Translations under genes and position numbers: made by a program | Part shown: in pieces, positions 26,912 to 34,552 of the stretch | How the letters are laid out: each line of letters opens with the position of its first letter | Numbering within the stretch: position 1 is the first letter of the stretch | Notes under the pieces: model-generated | The model's input: only the letters and a program-made list of their open reading frames with translations | Told to the model about the DNA's origin: nothing | Database searches by the model: none | Source of the DNA: Rheinheimera texasensis DSM 17496 | GTDB taxonomy: Bacteria; Pseudomonadota; Gammaproteobacteria; Enterobacterales; Alteromonadaceae | Direction of reading: 5' to 3' | Length of the DNA stretch: 64,000 nt | Assembly (NCBI RefSeq): GCF_000711985.1 | Contig: NZ_JONU01000007.1 | Span: 372,001 to 436,000, forward strand

Positions 26912-27841
26912 ACAATTTCCGGCCAATTGAAATCCTGCCGCTTCAGCCTCTGCAGCAGTGCCAAACTCGACCTGATTTGATGCTTTGATCAATACATAAC
27001 CACTGCAATGGCTGAAATGATATTTTTTACTATTTTTGTTGCCGCGCACTATGGACCGGTTTTGGTTAGCGCTTGGTGTTGATTGAAACAACTGCCGAAC
27101 TGTTGCACCGCTGTTAAGTTCAGCCTGATGCGACAGATAACCCGGATACCAGCGTTTAATGCCGCTGACAAATTCATTCTGATGGCCCATGTGTTGTGCG
27201 GTCCTGCGCATCAGAACCAGTTCGCGCTCGTCCACAGGGTCTTGCTGATGCCAGCGTAAAAACAACTGCTGTTCAGCATCTGACAGTTTCAGCTGATAGC
27301 GGTCAGCCATGTAAAAATAAATACGCGCAATGTCACCGCGGATCTCTGCACGCGGCTGAGCTAACTGCCGTCTAAAATCGATGCGAACCGGACAGGCTCC
27401 GTGTTGTGCTGGTGTTTCCGGCAATTCAGAGAAGCGAAAATGCGCCCTGTCGCCATTTACCTCACCCAATGCTGGTTTTAAATTAAATAAATTAGCCTCC
27501 ATCCGCCGAAATGTCTGATCCGTATCGCCGCATTGCTCGCGCCCCCCCTGTTGCCAGCAAGCCCTGCCCACTCCAAACTGCTGAGCCGGCACCACATGTT
27601 CCCATTCAATACGCTGCGCTCTGGGACCGTTTTTACGCACCTGATAACCACAGCTGCGCAAATCCGGCTGACCTTTGCCACCGACCCAACGGATTTGGCA
27701 ATTACAATAAAAGTCCGTCTGCTCATCACTGTAAATTTTCTGTGCAATACGCTTGGCTGCTTCAAAATCGGCCGGAACGGCCTGAATAATAAAAGGAAAT
27801 ACCATCAGCAAAAACATACAGAAACGTCGGACAAACAGCAC
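26894..27841 (-). CDS. endA: Endonuclease I (EndA/Dns family) with extra C-terminal Ada-like domain
   Basis: Secreted or periplasmic DNase of about 315 residues. After a hydrophobic signal segment (FCMFLLMVFPFIIQAVPA) comes the endonuclease I core: cysteines in FYCNCQI, the catalytic RIEWEHVVPAQQFG with its His-Val, and the EANLFNLKPALGEVNGDR segment. E. coli EndA is about 235 residues. The excess here is a C-terminal domain (last 50 or so residues) with the pattern GNKNSKKYHFSHCSGY...F.T..EA.AAGF..AGNC. This resembles the zinc-binding Ada N-domain-like module appended to other nucleases. The start is uncertain: GTG at 27841 has GAGG 6 bases upstream, GTG at 27853 is possible, and ATG 27817 is internal. 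Confidence 0.88.
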   Translation of the reverse strand: MLFVRRFCMFLLMVFPFIIQAVPADFEAAKRIAQKIYSDEQTDFYCNCQIRWVGGKGQPDLRSCGYQVRKNGPRAQRIEWEHVVPAQQFGVGRACWQQGGREQCGDTDQTFRRMEANLFNLKPALGEVNGDRAHFRFSELPETPAQHGACPVRIDFRRQLAQPRAEIRGDIARIYFYMADRYQLKLSDAEQQLFLRWHQQDPVDERELVLMRRTAQHMGHQNEFVSGIKRWYPGYLSHQAELNSGATVRQLFQSTPSANQNRSIVRGNKNSKKYHFSHCSGYVLIKASNQVEFGTAAEAEAAGFQLAGNCKTQQH

Positions 27842-27978
27842 AAACAACCTCACAACTTATGTTTGTAGCCCAAAGCGGCGAAACGACAGCATAACAGAAA
27901 GTTCTCGCTTTTTAAGCCTGTGGCTTTGACTTATACTTCGCCCTTTTGTGACCCGCCACATGGCAAAAGGAAGCTGGA

Positions 27979-29412
27979 TTGAGCACTGCATCTTTTTATT
28001 TTTATGACCTTGAAACCTGGGGCGCAGACCCAAAAAAAGACCGCATTGCGCAATTTGCCGGTGTCAGAACCGATCTGAATTTAACAGCCGTAGCGCCCGC
28101 AGATATGGCTTACTGTCAGTTAGCGCCGGACTACCTGCCGGCGCCTGAAGCTGTCCTTATTACCGGCATTACCCCGCAAAAATGCCAGCAGCATGGTCTG
28201 CGCGAAGTCGATTTTATCCGGCAATTGCACCAAAAACTGGCTGAGCCCGGCACTTGTGTCATCGGCTACAACAACATCCGCTTCGACGACGAAATGGTGC
28301 GCCACACCTTATTCCGCAATTATATCGACCCCTATGCACGCGAGTGGCAAAACGGCAACAGCCGCTGGGATTTGATTGATGTCGTTAGAGCCTGCTATGC
28401 ACTGCGTCCTGAAGGCATCAACTGGCCACTGTGGGAAGATGGCACCCCGAGTTTCCGGCTGGAAGATTTATCCAAAGCCAATCAGATAGAACACCTGCAT
28501 GCTCACGATGCCAGCAGCGATGTCTATGCCACTATTGCGCTCGCTGCGCTGATCCAAAAAGCACAGCCGCGGTTGTTTGACTACCTGTTTCAGCACCGGC
28601 AAAAAAATCAACTCAGTGCGCTGATCGATGTGGCCGGACTCACCCCATTAACTCATGTCTCATCACGTTTTCCGGCGATACAAGGCTGCTGCAGCTGGAT
28701 AGTGCCTATTGCCTATCATCCGACCAATAAAAACGCGGTGATTTGTTTTAATTTGCAGCAGGACCCAAGTTTGCTGTTGTCTCTCGATGCAACGGAGCTA
28801 TGCCGCAGGCTTTATGCTAAAGCCGGCGATTTAGCGGAAGACGAGGTACGGCCAGCTATTAAACTGGTGCATCTGAATAAATGCCCGGTGCTGGCGCCAG
28901 CCAAAACTCTCTCTGCTGAACGCGCTTCAGAGCTCGGTATAAACCGAGCCGACTGTCTGCGTCATCTGGATATTCTGCGTAGCAATCAAGCTGCAATCAG
29001 CTCACTGCTGCTGGAAATATACCAGCAGTCAGAATTGGCTCAGACCACACACAACCCGGATTTCAGCCTGTATCAGGGATTTATCTCTGACCACGACCGT
29101 CGGTTATTGCCACAAGTCCATCAGTTATCACCACAACAACTGACTGTTGCGCCACCGGTATTTCAGGACGACAGATTAAATCAGCTGATGTTCCGGTTCA
29201 GGGCCCGCAATTATCCTGAATCGCTGAGTCACACCGAACTGATACAATGGCAACGCTATTGTAAAGACCAACTGCAATTTGGCACCGAGCAACCCGCCCG
29301 AACATTGGACGATTTTGTTTTACAGCTGGAATCCTGTGCAGAGTTAAAACAAGACGATGCCAAAGCAATGGGATTACTCAAACAATTATTTAGCTATATC
29401 AGTAACATTTGA
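27979..29412 (+). CDS. sbcB: Exodeoxyribonuclease I
   Basis: A 3'-5' single-strand DNA exonuclease of 477 residues (E. coli ExoI has 475), active in repair and recombination. The DEDDh exonuclease domain begins FYFYDLETWGADPKKDRIAQFAG, with the catalytic Asp and Glu in DLET. It also has GYNNIRFDDEMVRH and HDASSDVYATIALA, with the later His/Asp residues. The SH3-like and helical C-terminal domains follow (KAGDLAEDEVRPAIKLVHLNKCPVL). The start is TTG at 27979 with AAGGA 7 bases upstream. No ATG in this frame precedes the conserved N-terminus. It is divergent from endA. Confidence 0.95.
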   Translation: MSTASFYFYDLETWGADPKKDRIAQFAGVRTDLNLTAVAPADMAYCQLAPDYLPAPEAVLITGITPQKCQQHGLREVDFIRQLHQKLAEPGTCVIGYNNIRFDDEMVRHTLFRNYIDPYAREWQNGNSRWDLIDVVRACYALRPEGINWPLWEDGTPSFRLEDLSKANQIEHLHAHDASSDVYATIALAALIQKAQPRLFDYLFQHRQKNQLSALIDVAGLTPLTHVSSRFPAIQGCCSWIVPIAYHPTNKNAVICFNLQQDPSLLLSLDATELCRRLYAKAGDLAEDEVRPAIKLVHLNKCPVLAPAKTLSAERASELGINRADCLRHLDILRSNQAAISSLLLEIYQQSELAQTTHNPDFSLYQGFISDHDRRLLPQVHQLSPQQLTVAPPVFQDDRLNQLMFRFRARNYPESLSHTELIQWQRYCKDQLQFGTEQPARTLDDFVLQLESCAELKQDDAKAMGLLKQLFSYISNI

Positions 29413-29414
29413 TA

Positions 29415-29438
29415 CTGTTGATTGTTCTCAATCAACAG
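29415..29438 (+). terminator. Perfect 10-bp hairpin after sbcB
   Basis: CTGTTGATTG, loop TTCT, CAATCAACAG, starting 3 bases after the sbcB stop. No U-run follows directly, but ATTTTTT occurs 12 bases on. Probably a weak or protective 3' hairpin. Confidence 0.5.
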
Positions 29439-29624
29439 TGGTCAGGCAATTTTTTGCCGTGTAGAATACACCCCAGTTCGGATGTAAAAAAAAGCGTGTC
29501 AGCATTTTTTACGGTTGCAAAACCCGCCTTTCTGACGCCGCAGTTTATTTTATTAAAAACAACAATTTGCAATTGTGGCAGGCTTTTTGCTAATCACAAG
29601 TGAATCGGACTTCGAGGTATTACG

Positions 29625-30488
29625 ATGAATCAGCAGAACGAAGCTCAACAAGCTCAAATGGATCAGCAGCCTGAGCGCAGTGCACAAAAAGCATTATCGC
29701 GCCGCAAGTTTTTGTTACAAGCCAGCGCGGTGTCAGTACCTGCAGTGCTTTCACTGCAAAGCGGTAAGGCATGGGGTTGTGTCGAATTAAACTGCACGCC
29801 AGGTGAGACAAGCCTGAGTAATTCAGGGTCTGCTGTTGCATCAGCAACGTCAGAAGACAAAAAGAATGCCTATGAGCGCCCGCAATGGTCGAGCCTCGAC
29901 GAAATTAAAAAAGCATTTTACGACGATTACGACTATTGGTTGCTGGATACTTTTAATACTGCATTGTGTACTTATGAAGAGAAAGGCAGCGGTAGAAATA
30001 AAAGGTACAAATACACAGCGCTCAAGTTTTCGAAGACGAAGTACAATGTTTGGTATAAGACCGTTGTGCAGCAAGCCTACGGTCCAGTTTGCGTGAACAA
30101 ACCGACAAATGATTTTGTCAGAGAAGCACCTGTTGCACCATCTGTGCGTATTCCCGGGTTTTATGAGAATGCGATTGAAGGTGTAAGCATAGTTCTTGAT
30201 AAAACGTCTGACGCCAGTAAAATCGTCCCTGAATTTTCTGGCAAAGTTGGTTCGATTATATATGGCCCAGAGACACCGCAGCAGTACGCACTTGCGGCTA
30301 TTATTGGTTCATTGTGGGAACGCCATCCTGAATACAGAAAACGGTTCTCAGCGAATCCTATTTGCTTCCCGGAACCAGATGTATTGATTAAAGCAGTCAG
30401 TAAGGCATGTAACGAGGTTGATCACAACGGTCGTAGCAAAATCCATGATATTGGTAGCCTCTTCAAACTGTATATGTCTCCACTCTGA
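29625..30488 (+). CDS. Tat-exported protein of unknown function
   Basis: 287 residues, not recognised. The N-terminus is Q-rich and hydrophilic, followed by a Tat signal: SRRKFLLQASAVSVPAVLSL, with the arginine pair at residues 26-27 and an h-region ending near GKAWG. The mature part begins with a two-cysteine stretch (GCVELNCTPGETS), then a mixed, tyrosine-rich domain (YERPQWSSLDEIKKAFYDDYDYW; GPVCVNKPTNDFV) with further cysteines near the end (NPICFPEP, SKACNEVD). Folding before export suggests a cofactor or a rapidly folding disulphide protein. GAGG is 7 bases upstream of the ATG. It precedes the HprK-like/nucleotidyltransferase operon but is separated from it by a strong hairpin. Base composition is more AT-rich than the flanks. 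Confidence 0.8.
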   Translation: MNQQNEAQQAQMDQQPERSAQKALSRRKFLLQASAVSVPAVLSLQSGKAWGCVELNCTPGETSLSNSGSAVASATSEDKKNAYERPQWSSLDEIKKAFYDDYDYWLLDTFNTALCTYEEKGSGRNKRYKYTALKFSKTKYNVWYKTVVQQAYGPVCVNKPTNDFVREAPVAPSVRIPGFYENAIEGVSIVLDKTSDASKIVPEFSGKVGSIIYGPETPQQYALAAIIGSLWERHPEYRKRFSANPICFPEPDVLIKAVSKACNEVDHNGRSKIHDIGSLFKLYMSPL

Positions 30489-30510
30489 TTTTGAAATCAG
30501 TACCGCAATA

Positions 30511-30563
30511 TGTAAAAGCACTACTCGGATTCGAGCTTGGATCCGATAGTGCTTTTGTTGTTT
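30511..30563 (+). terminator. Long hairpin terminator between the Tat protein and the HprK-like operon
   Basis: AAAAGCACTACTCGGAT (30511-30527) pairs with ATCCGATAGTGCTTTT (about 30540-30556), a 16-bp stem with one bulged base, then GTTGTTTTT. It separates the 29.6 kb gene from the downstream trio. Confidence 0.8.
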
Positions 30564-30572
30564 TTGATTGTC

Positions 30573-30601
30573 TGGACAACGCTGATAAAATCATTTTTAA
30601 T
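30573..30601 (+). promoter_or_regulatory. Candidate sigma70 promoter of the HprK-like operon
   Basis: TGGACA (30573-30578), 17-base spacer, TTTAAT (30596-30601), immediately after the upstream terminator and about 70 bases before the first gene. Confidence 0.45.
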
Positions 30602-30675
30602 CGCTGGACGCATACCACGGATGTAAAGACAGCCACCGAGGCTATTCCGTCAGGAGAGACAGAGTCAACCTTGAT

Positions 30676-31539
30676 ATGACCAGACCATTTGCGCTCGAAC
30701 TTGCTCCATTTAAATTTCTCATCAACACCAGCTCTAGCCACTTATATCACCAGCTCAGCGACCTCTATCCCTCTGAGATCCTGATTGCTGAGGAACTGAA
30801 CTCTATCTACGATTTTAAGGTCAGCTATAAAAGCCGCTTTTGGCAACCTGGTGGCAGTATGGCGTTTCAACTTGGTCACCAACACTTTAGGTATGCAGAC
30901 CCGTCACAGGCAGTGCCAATGTTCGAATGGGGTCTGAATTGGTGTGTGGCGACTTACCAAAGCCGTTTTTTGTGTATTCACGCAGCGGTGTTAGAGAAAA
31001 ACGGTGTTGCAGTGATCCTGCCCGCTCCACCCGGCTCCGGTAAAAGTACGCTTTGTGCGATGATGATGCTGCAAGGCTGGCGTTTATTGTCAGACGAACA
31101 TTGTATGGTTGATCCAGTGAGCGGTAACATTGTGCCGTGCGTACGCCCACTAAGCCTGAAAAACAATTCATTAGCTGTAATCAGTCGATTGTTTCCAGAT
31201 GTCAAATTATTTCAAAAAACGGAGAAAACGCACAAAGGCACCATGGCTTATCTTCAACCGACGGCAACTAGCTGGCAAAAACGTGAAGTGACAGCACGTC
31301 CGCGTTTGGTGATTTTCCCTAAATTTAATGCTGCAGCTCAGGACTTGTCAGGTTATGCGTTAACACAGTCGCAGCTGTTTATGCAGCTGGCCGTGAACAG
31401 CTTTAACTACAGCGTCATGGGTCAAACAGGATTTGATGCCCTTTGCCGGCTGAGTAGCTCCGTTGAGGGTTATTGCTTTGAATACAATGACGGCCAACTG
31501 GCAATAAATGAGATTGAGGCACTGTTAAATGAAGAGTGA
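30676..31539 (+). CDS. HPr kinase-related protein (HprK-related kinase A type)
   Basis: 287 residues resembling the C-terminal P-loop domain of HPr kinase/phosphorylase. After FLCIHAAVLEKNGVAVIL comes Walker A PAPPGSGKSTLCAMMM (residues 116-130), then GWRLLSDEHCMVD with the acidic residue expected to activate the substrate hydroxyl. The N-terminal half (1-95) is unlike classical HprK. No HPr or PTS gene is nearby. Such HprK relatives are known next to NTP_transf_5 nucleotidyltransferases in peptide- or polysaccharide-modification cassettes. Its substrate is therefore more likely a small molecule or peptide than HPr. The start is tentative: AGGAG at 30653 is far from the ATG at 30676, and a TTG at 30670 is possible. 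It overlaps the next gene by 11 bases. Confidence 0.8.
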   Translation: MTRPFALELAPFKFLINTSSSHLYHQLSDLYPSEILIAEELNSIYDFKVSYKSRFWQPGGSMAFQLGHQHFRYADPSQAVPMFEWGLNWCVATYQSRFLCIHAAVLEKNGVAVILPAPPGSGKSTLCAMMMLQGWRLLSDEHCMVDPVSGNIVPCVRPLSLKNNSLAVISRLFPDVKLFQKTEKTHKGTMAYLQPTATSWQKREVTARPRLVIFPKFNAAAQDLSGYALTQSQLFMQLAVNSFNYSVMGQTGFDALCRLSSSVEGYCFEYNDGQLAINEIEALLNEE

Positions 31540-32635
31540 ATGTATTGCCTTTGTCCGTGGCCCCGAGCTGTATTGTCAAAACGCCTCGATACAACAGTGG
31601 ACAGCTTTTATCGATGAAGCCAGGCAATATGCTCTGTTGGGGAGTTGTTATTTTCTTGCTCAGGATCACGATGTCTGGGCGAAGATCCCTACTGCCGTGC
31701 AGAATCACCTAGTCTCTGGTTATCATTACGCAGAAAAGCAAAAAATCACGCTACTAAACGAATTAATTGAGCTGGAAAAAATCTTTACAGACTCAGCTAT
31801 TCCTGCGTTATTAGTAAAAGGTGTTGCTTATCGGGTCGACGGTTATTCCCTCGCGCGCGGCCGGGTATTCTCAGATATCGATTTGTTAGTACCAGATAGT
31901 CATTTTGCGCAGGCGCTCGAAAAACTAAAAAACGCAGGTTACCTAGAGTTCAGCATGTCGGCGTATGACCGGCGCTACTACTTACGCTGGACGCACCAAC
32001 ATCCGCCACTGACCCACTTCCTCAGAGGTGCCAATATCGATTTACACCACCATATCTTTCCGGTGTCATCCCGTGAAAACATTAGGGTAGAGCCTATCGT
32101 CGAACAAGCGATCCCGCTGACGGATAGTGCGTTTTCGGTGCCAAGCCCCGCTCATCTGTTTATGCATGCCGCCGTGCATCTGTTCTATCAGGATGAAACC
32201 CATAAACTGGTGAAAGATCTGGTCGACTTATACCTGTTGTATCAAGAGGTGATAACGCGGCAACCTTTCAGTGACCTTGTCGCTGCCGCACAACAATCTA
32301 ACGCTCAGGCTGCAGTATTTTATGCACTGTCAACCTTACAACAAGTTTTTGCGATCCAACTTCCTGCTGAAGCCGGGCAGCTCGCACCTGCTGCAAGCCG
32401 ATACCGGACCTGGCAAATGCAATTTTTATTAACACATTTATTGGACCATACCAGCACCTGGCATCGTCCAGCACATTTTTTTTGGTTTGTGCGTGGCCAT
32501 CTGCTCAAAATGGGACCTTTGACCCTGTTATATCATTCTATTGCCAAATCGATTGAGCAATTCAAAGAGCGCCGTGAGCTTAGTAAAAAACAACAGCAGG
32601 CGGATGCCCATACCAGGCCTGGAGACGCACATTGA
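31529..32635 (+). CDS. Nucleotidyltransferase family protein (NTP_transf_5-like)
   Basis: 368 residues. The central part contains the nucleotidyltransferase fold signature: LLVKGVAYR, then RGRVFSDIDLLVPDS with the metal-binding DID at 116-118, and later a third acidic strand in ANIDLHHHIFP (around 169-180). C-terminal segments are helical (SPAHLFMHAAVHLFYQDETHKLVKDLVDLYLLY). This matches the PF14907 group of uncharacterised nucleotidyltransferases, which sit beside HprK-like kinases and glycosyltransferases. The target is unknown. Its start overlaps the upstream kinase gene and its stop overlaps the next start (TTGA), so all three genes are translationally coupled. Confidence 0.8.
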   Translation: MKSECIAFVRGPELYCQNASIQQWTAFIDEARQYALLGSCYFLAQDHDVWAKIPTAVQNHLVSGYHYAEKQKITLLNELIELEKIFTDSAIPALLVKGVAYRVDGYSLARGRVFSDIDLLVPDSHFAQALEKLKNAGYLEFSMSAYDRRYYLRWTHQHPPLTHFLRGANIDLHHHIFPVSSRENIRVEPIVEQAIPLTDSAFSVPSPAHLFMHAAVHLFYQDETHKLVKDLVDLYLLYQEVITRQPFSDLVAAAQQSNAQAAVFYALSTLQQVFAIQLPAEAGQLAPAASRYRTWQMQFLLTHLLDHTSTWHRPAHFFWFVRGHLLKMGPLTLLYHSIAKSIEQFKERRELSKKQQQADAHTRPGDAH

Positions 32636-33981
32636 ACAGAAACACCACCCTCCCTGCGATTTTAGTGGTTTGCAGTGCCCTGTTTCTGACACAGTGTGTT
32701 GCTCCAGCCATGTTGTTGGCTCCACAAAGCCAGTTGGTGTGGGCGTTACTCAAACCTATGGTTGGTCTTGATCCAAAAGAGGCCAATTTATTTAGACAAC
32801 CACTCATCCAATCCCGTCTGGAGCCTCTACTTGGCAGCCATTATGCCGGCGCAGTCCAGTTACTGGAAACCGCTGATAAAATCCAGCAGGAAGGCCCGCT
32901 GTTTTATGTTGTCTCCAAATATACTCCAGTACCAGAACTGGCTGAAAAAGCAGGTTTTGTCTGGAACTCCGAAACCAACCAAATGGCTGTTTTAATGGTA
33001 AGCGGCGGTGCTCCACAAATTTTTGCCGAAAAAATTAATAGCGAAATCGCTGAGCAAGTACCGACGTGGCCGGCCGAACTCAGTGATTACACAGATCCGG
33101 CAAAGTTAAAACAACAGGCTCTAGACCGAGCAAAACAACAAATCACTGACAAAGTGCCGGTGCCAGCAGCTATAGCGCCGGTTGCAGACAAAGTAGAGCA
33201 GCTAAAAAACCTGAAACAGCAAACCGAAACCCAGATTCAACAAACACAACAGACAGTTGCGGCGCAAGTATTGTCCCCGGTACATCAGGTAAAAGACCAA
33301 CTAGAGCAACAAGTCGGGCAAGTAAAAGAACAAGCCAAAGCGACTGTGGCACAACCGGTAAAAGCTGCACAGCAACAAGTGCAGCAATTACAACAAGAAA
33401 ACGAGACCACGCTGCAACAACCCATCAAACAGCTGCAGCAGCAAAGCGAACAACAACTGCAACAGACCAAAGATCAAGTGAAGCAGCTGCTCCCATCTGC
33501 GAAACCAGCTGCTGTTAGCACCGAGATTAAAAACGCTGTGCTGCCGGTCACGACAGACCAGGTAACGGGCCAAACAACAGCCCATGAAGCAGCAAAGGCT
33601 GCATTGACTTCACAAGTTTCTGCCAGTAATAGCGGTGCTGACGCTGTTGCCACAGACTTAAAAGAAGTGACAACGGCCGCGCAACAGCAAAAGCAAAGTG
33701 CCGCCGCAAAACTGTCGGAAAACACCTCGTTAACGGAAGCCGCAGCCCCAACACAAACAACGAACGACAGCGCTCCGGATGACGACTTAGCTGCAGAACT
33801 GGCAGCCGAACAACAAAGCCTTACAAGCAGTCCTGGCCTGAAAGTTCTGCAACTCCAACAAGATATTGCAGCAACCAGCCTTAAGTTGAGCCAAACCGAT
33901 AATGCTGCTGAAGCGTTGGCGCTGAAACACAAACTACAACAGCTACAGAACGAGCTTAAGCGGTTAACATCAGGCAAGTAA
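32632..33981 (+). CDS. Glutamine-rich exported (possibly lipo-) protein of unknown function
   Basis: About 449 residues. The N-terminus is signal-like (TTLPAILVVCSALFLTQC); the cysteine at about residue 22 could be lipidated, but LTQC is a poor lipobox. A globular part (residues about 25-165) follows. Then comes a long Gln/Lys/Ala-rich region predicted as coiled coil (about 185-290, with QQ-rich heptads such as QQQVQQLQQENETTLQQPIKQLQQQ-type stretches), a low-complexity Ala/Thr stretch and a final coiled coil. Start is TTG at 32632 overlapping the upstream TGA, with GGAG 7 bases before. No family is recognised. By position it is the envelope component of the kinase/nucleotidyltransferase system. 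Confidence 0.75.
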   Translation: MNRNTTLPAILVVCSALFLTQCVAPAMLLAPQSQLVWALLKPMVGLDPKEANLFRQPLIQSRLEPLLGSHYAGAVQLLETADKIQQEGPLFYVVSKYTPVPELAEKAGFVWNSETNQMAVLMVSGGAPQIFAEKINSEIAEQVPTWPAELSDYTDPAKLKQQALDRAKQQITDKVPVPAAIAPVADKVEQLKNLKQQTETQIQQTQQTVAAQVLSPVHQVKDQLEQQVGQVKEQAKATVAQPVKAAQQQVQQLQQENETTLQQPIKQLQQQSEQQLQQTKDQVKQLLPSAKPAAVSTEIKNAVLPVTTDQVTGQTTAHEAAKAALTSQVSASNSGADAVATDLKEVTTAAQQQKQSAAAKLSENTSLTEAAAPTQTTNDSAPDDDLAAELAAEQQSLTSSPGLKVLQLQQDIAATSLKLSQTDNAAEALALKHKLQQLQNELKRLTSGK

Positions 33982-34076
33982 GAAAAAGCAGGCAAATCGC
34001 AAGCATCTTTCTTACCCGGGTCTATCAAGCGCCTGAGTCCCAAGTAACTAAAGTCAGTCGACACCCCTCAAGCTCT

Positions 34077-34403
34077 GGCGGCTCAGGCCGCCTCGGCTAA
34101 CTCAGCAACAGGTTCTGCGTCATCTGTACTCTGTTCCGGCTCAGTGGCCTGCTCCTCTTTCGACTTTTTTACCGCTTTCGTCTTGCCCTGTAACGCCAGC
34201 AACAATTCATCTTTTTGCTGTGCCAAATATAACGATAAGGCTTCGGTTTGCGCTTCGCCGAGTAAGTCACTGCGGCCGATAATCTCTTGCATCATTTCCG
34301 CAAGGTCGAGCATTTTGTCATAAGCATCCGCTTGCTGTTTGCTGGCAAAAGTCATTTTGGCTTCTCCATCACGTTCTACTACGTATTGAATGACAACTGG
34401 CAT
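34077..34403 (-). CDS. yebG: YebG family SOS-inducible protein
   Basis: About 106 residues; in E. coli YebG is a LexA-controlled DNA-damage-inducible protein of unclear function. The N-terminal core MPVVIQYVVERDGEAKMTFASKQQADAYDKMLDLAEMM matches the family, followed by an acidic, Lys/Glu-rich low-complexity tail. The start at 34403 has AGGAG in the right place. The coding frame stops at 34083. A GGCGGC-tcag-GCCGCC inverted repeat (34077-34092) spans the stop codon. Two LexA-like boxes lie 33-74 bp upstream of the start, consistent with SOS control. It is divergent from a dGTPase gene. Confidence 0.9.
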
Positions 34404-34435
34404 GATTAGCTCCTGAAGGTGAATCATTTCTTATC

Positions 34436-34455
34436 TACTGTTATTTTATACAGCA
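34436..34455. promoter_or_regulatory. LexA (SOS) box 1
   Basis: TACTGTTATTTTATACAGCA matches the CTGT-N8-ACAG core perfectly, with favourable TA flanks. It lies between yebG (minus) and the dGTPase gene (plus). Confidence 0.88.
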
Positions 34456-34457
34456 TA

Positions 34458-34477
34458 TACTGTATGTATGTCCAGCC
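34458..34477. promoter_or_regulatory. LexA-like (SOS) box 2, degenerate
   Basis: TACTGTATGTATGTCCAGCC has a perfect left half and CCAG in place of ACAG on the right. It is spaced two helical turns (22 bp) from box 1, allowing cooperative LexA binding. Confidence 0.6.
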
Positions 34478-34552
34478 ATTTTTGCTGATAGAGCAATGTC
34501 GCAGTTATTCAACAATTTCAGTAAGATAGAGGAATCAGCACAGGAGATGTAT

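Noticed and set aside
30491-30679. 62-codon TTG-initiated ORF before the HprK-like gene, possibly a PqqD-like chaperone
   Set aside because: No ribosome site, lies over a strong terminator hairpin and a promoter, and lacks clear PqqD motifs. Kept only as an alternative in the findings.
30676-31539. True HPr kinase/phosphorylase with PTS role
   Set aside because: N-terminal half differs, no HPr, EI or rpoN-cluster genes nearby; only the P-loop domain resembles HprK.
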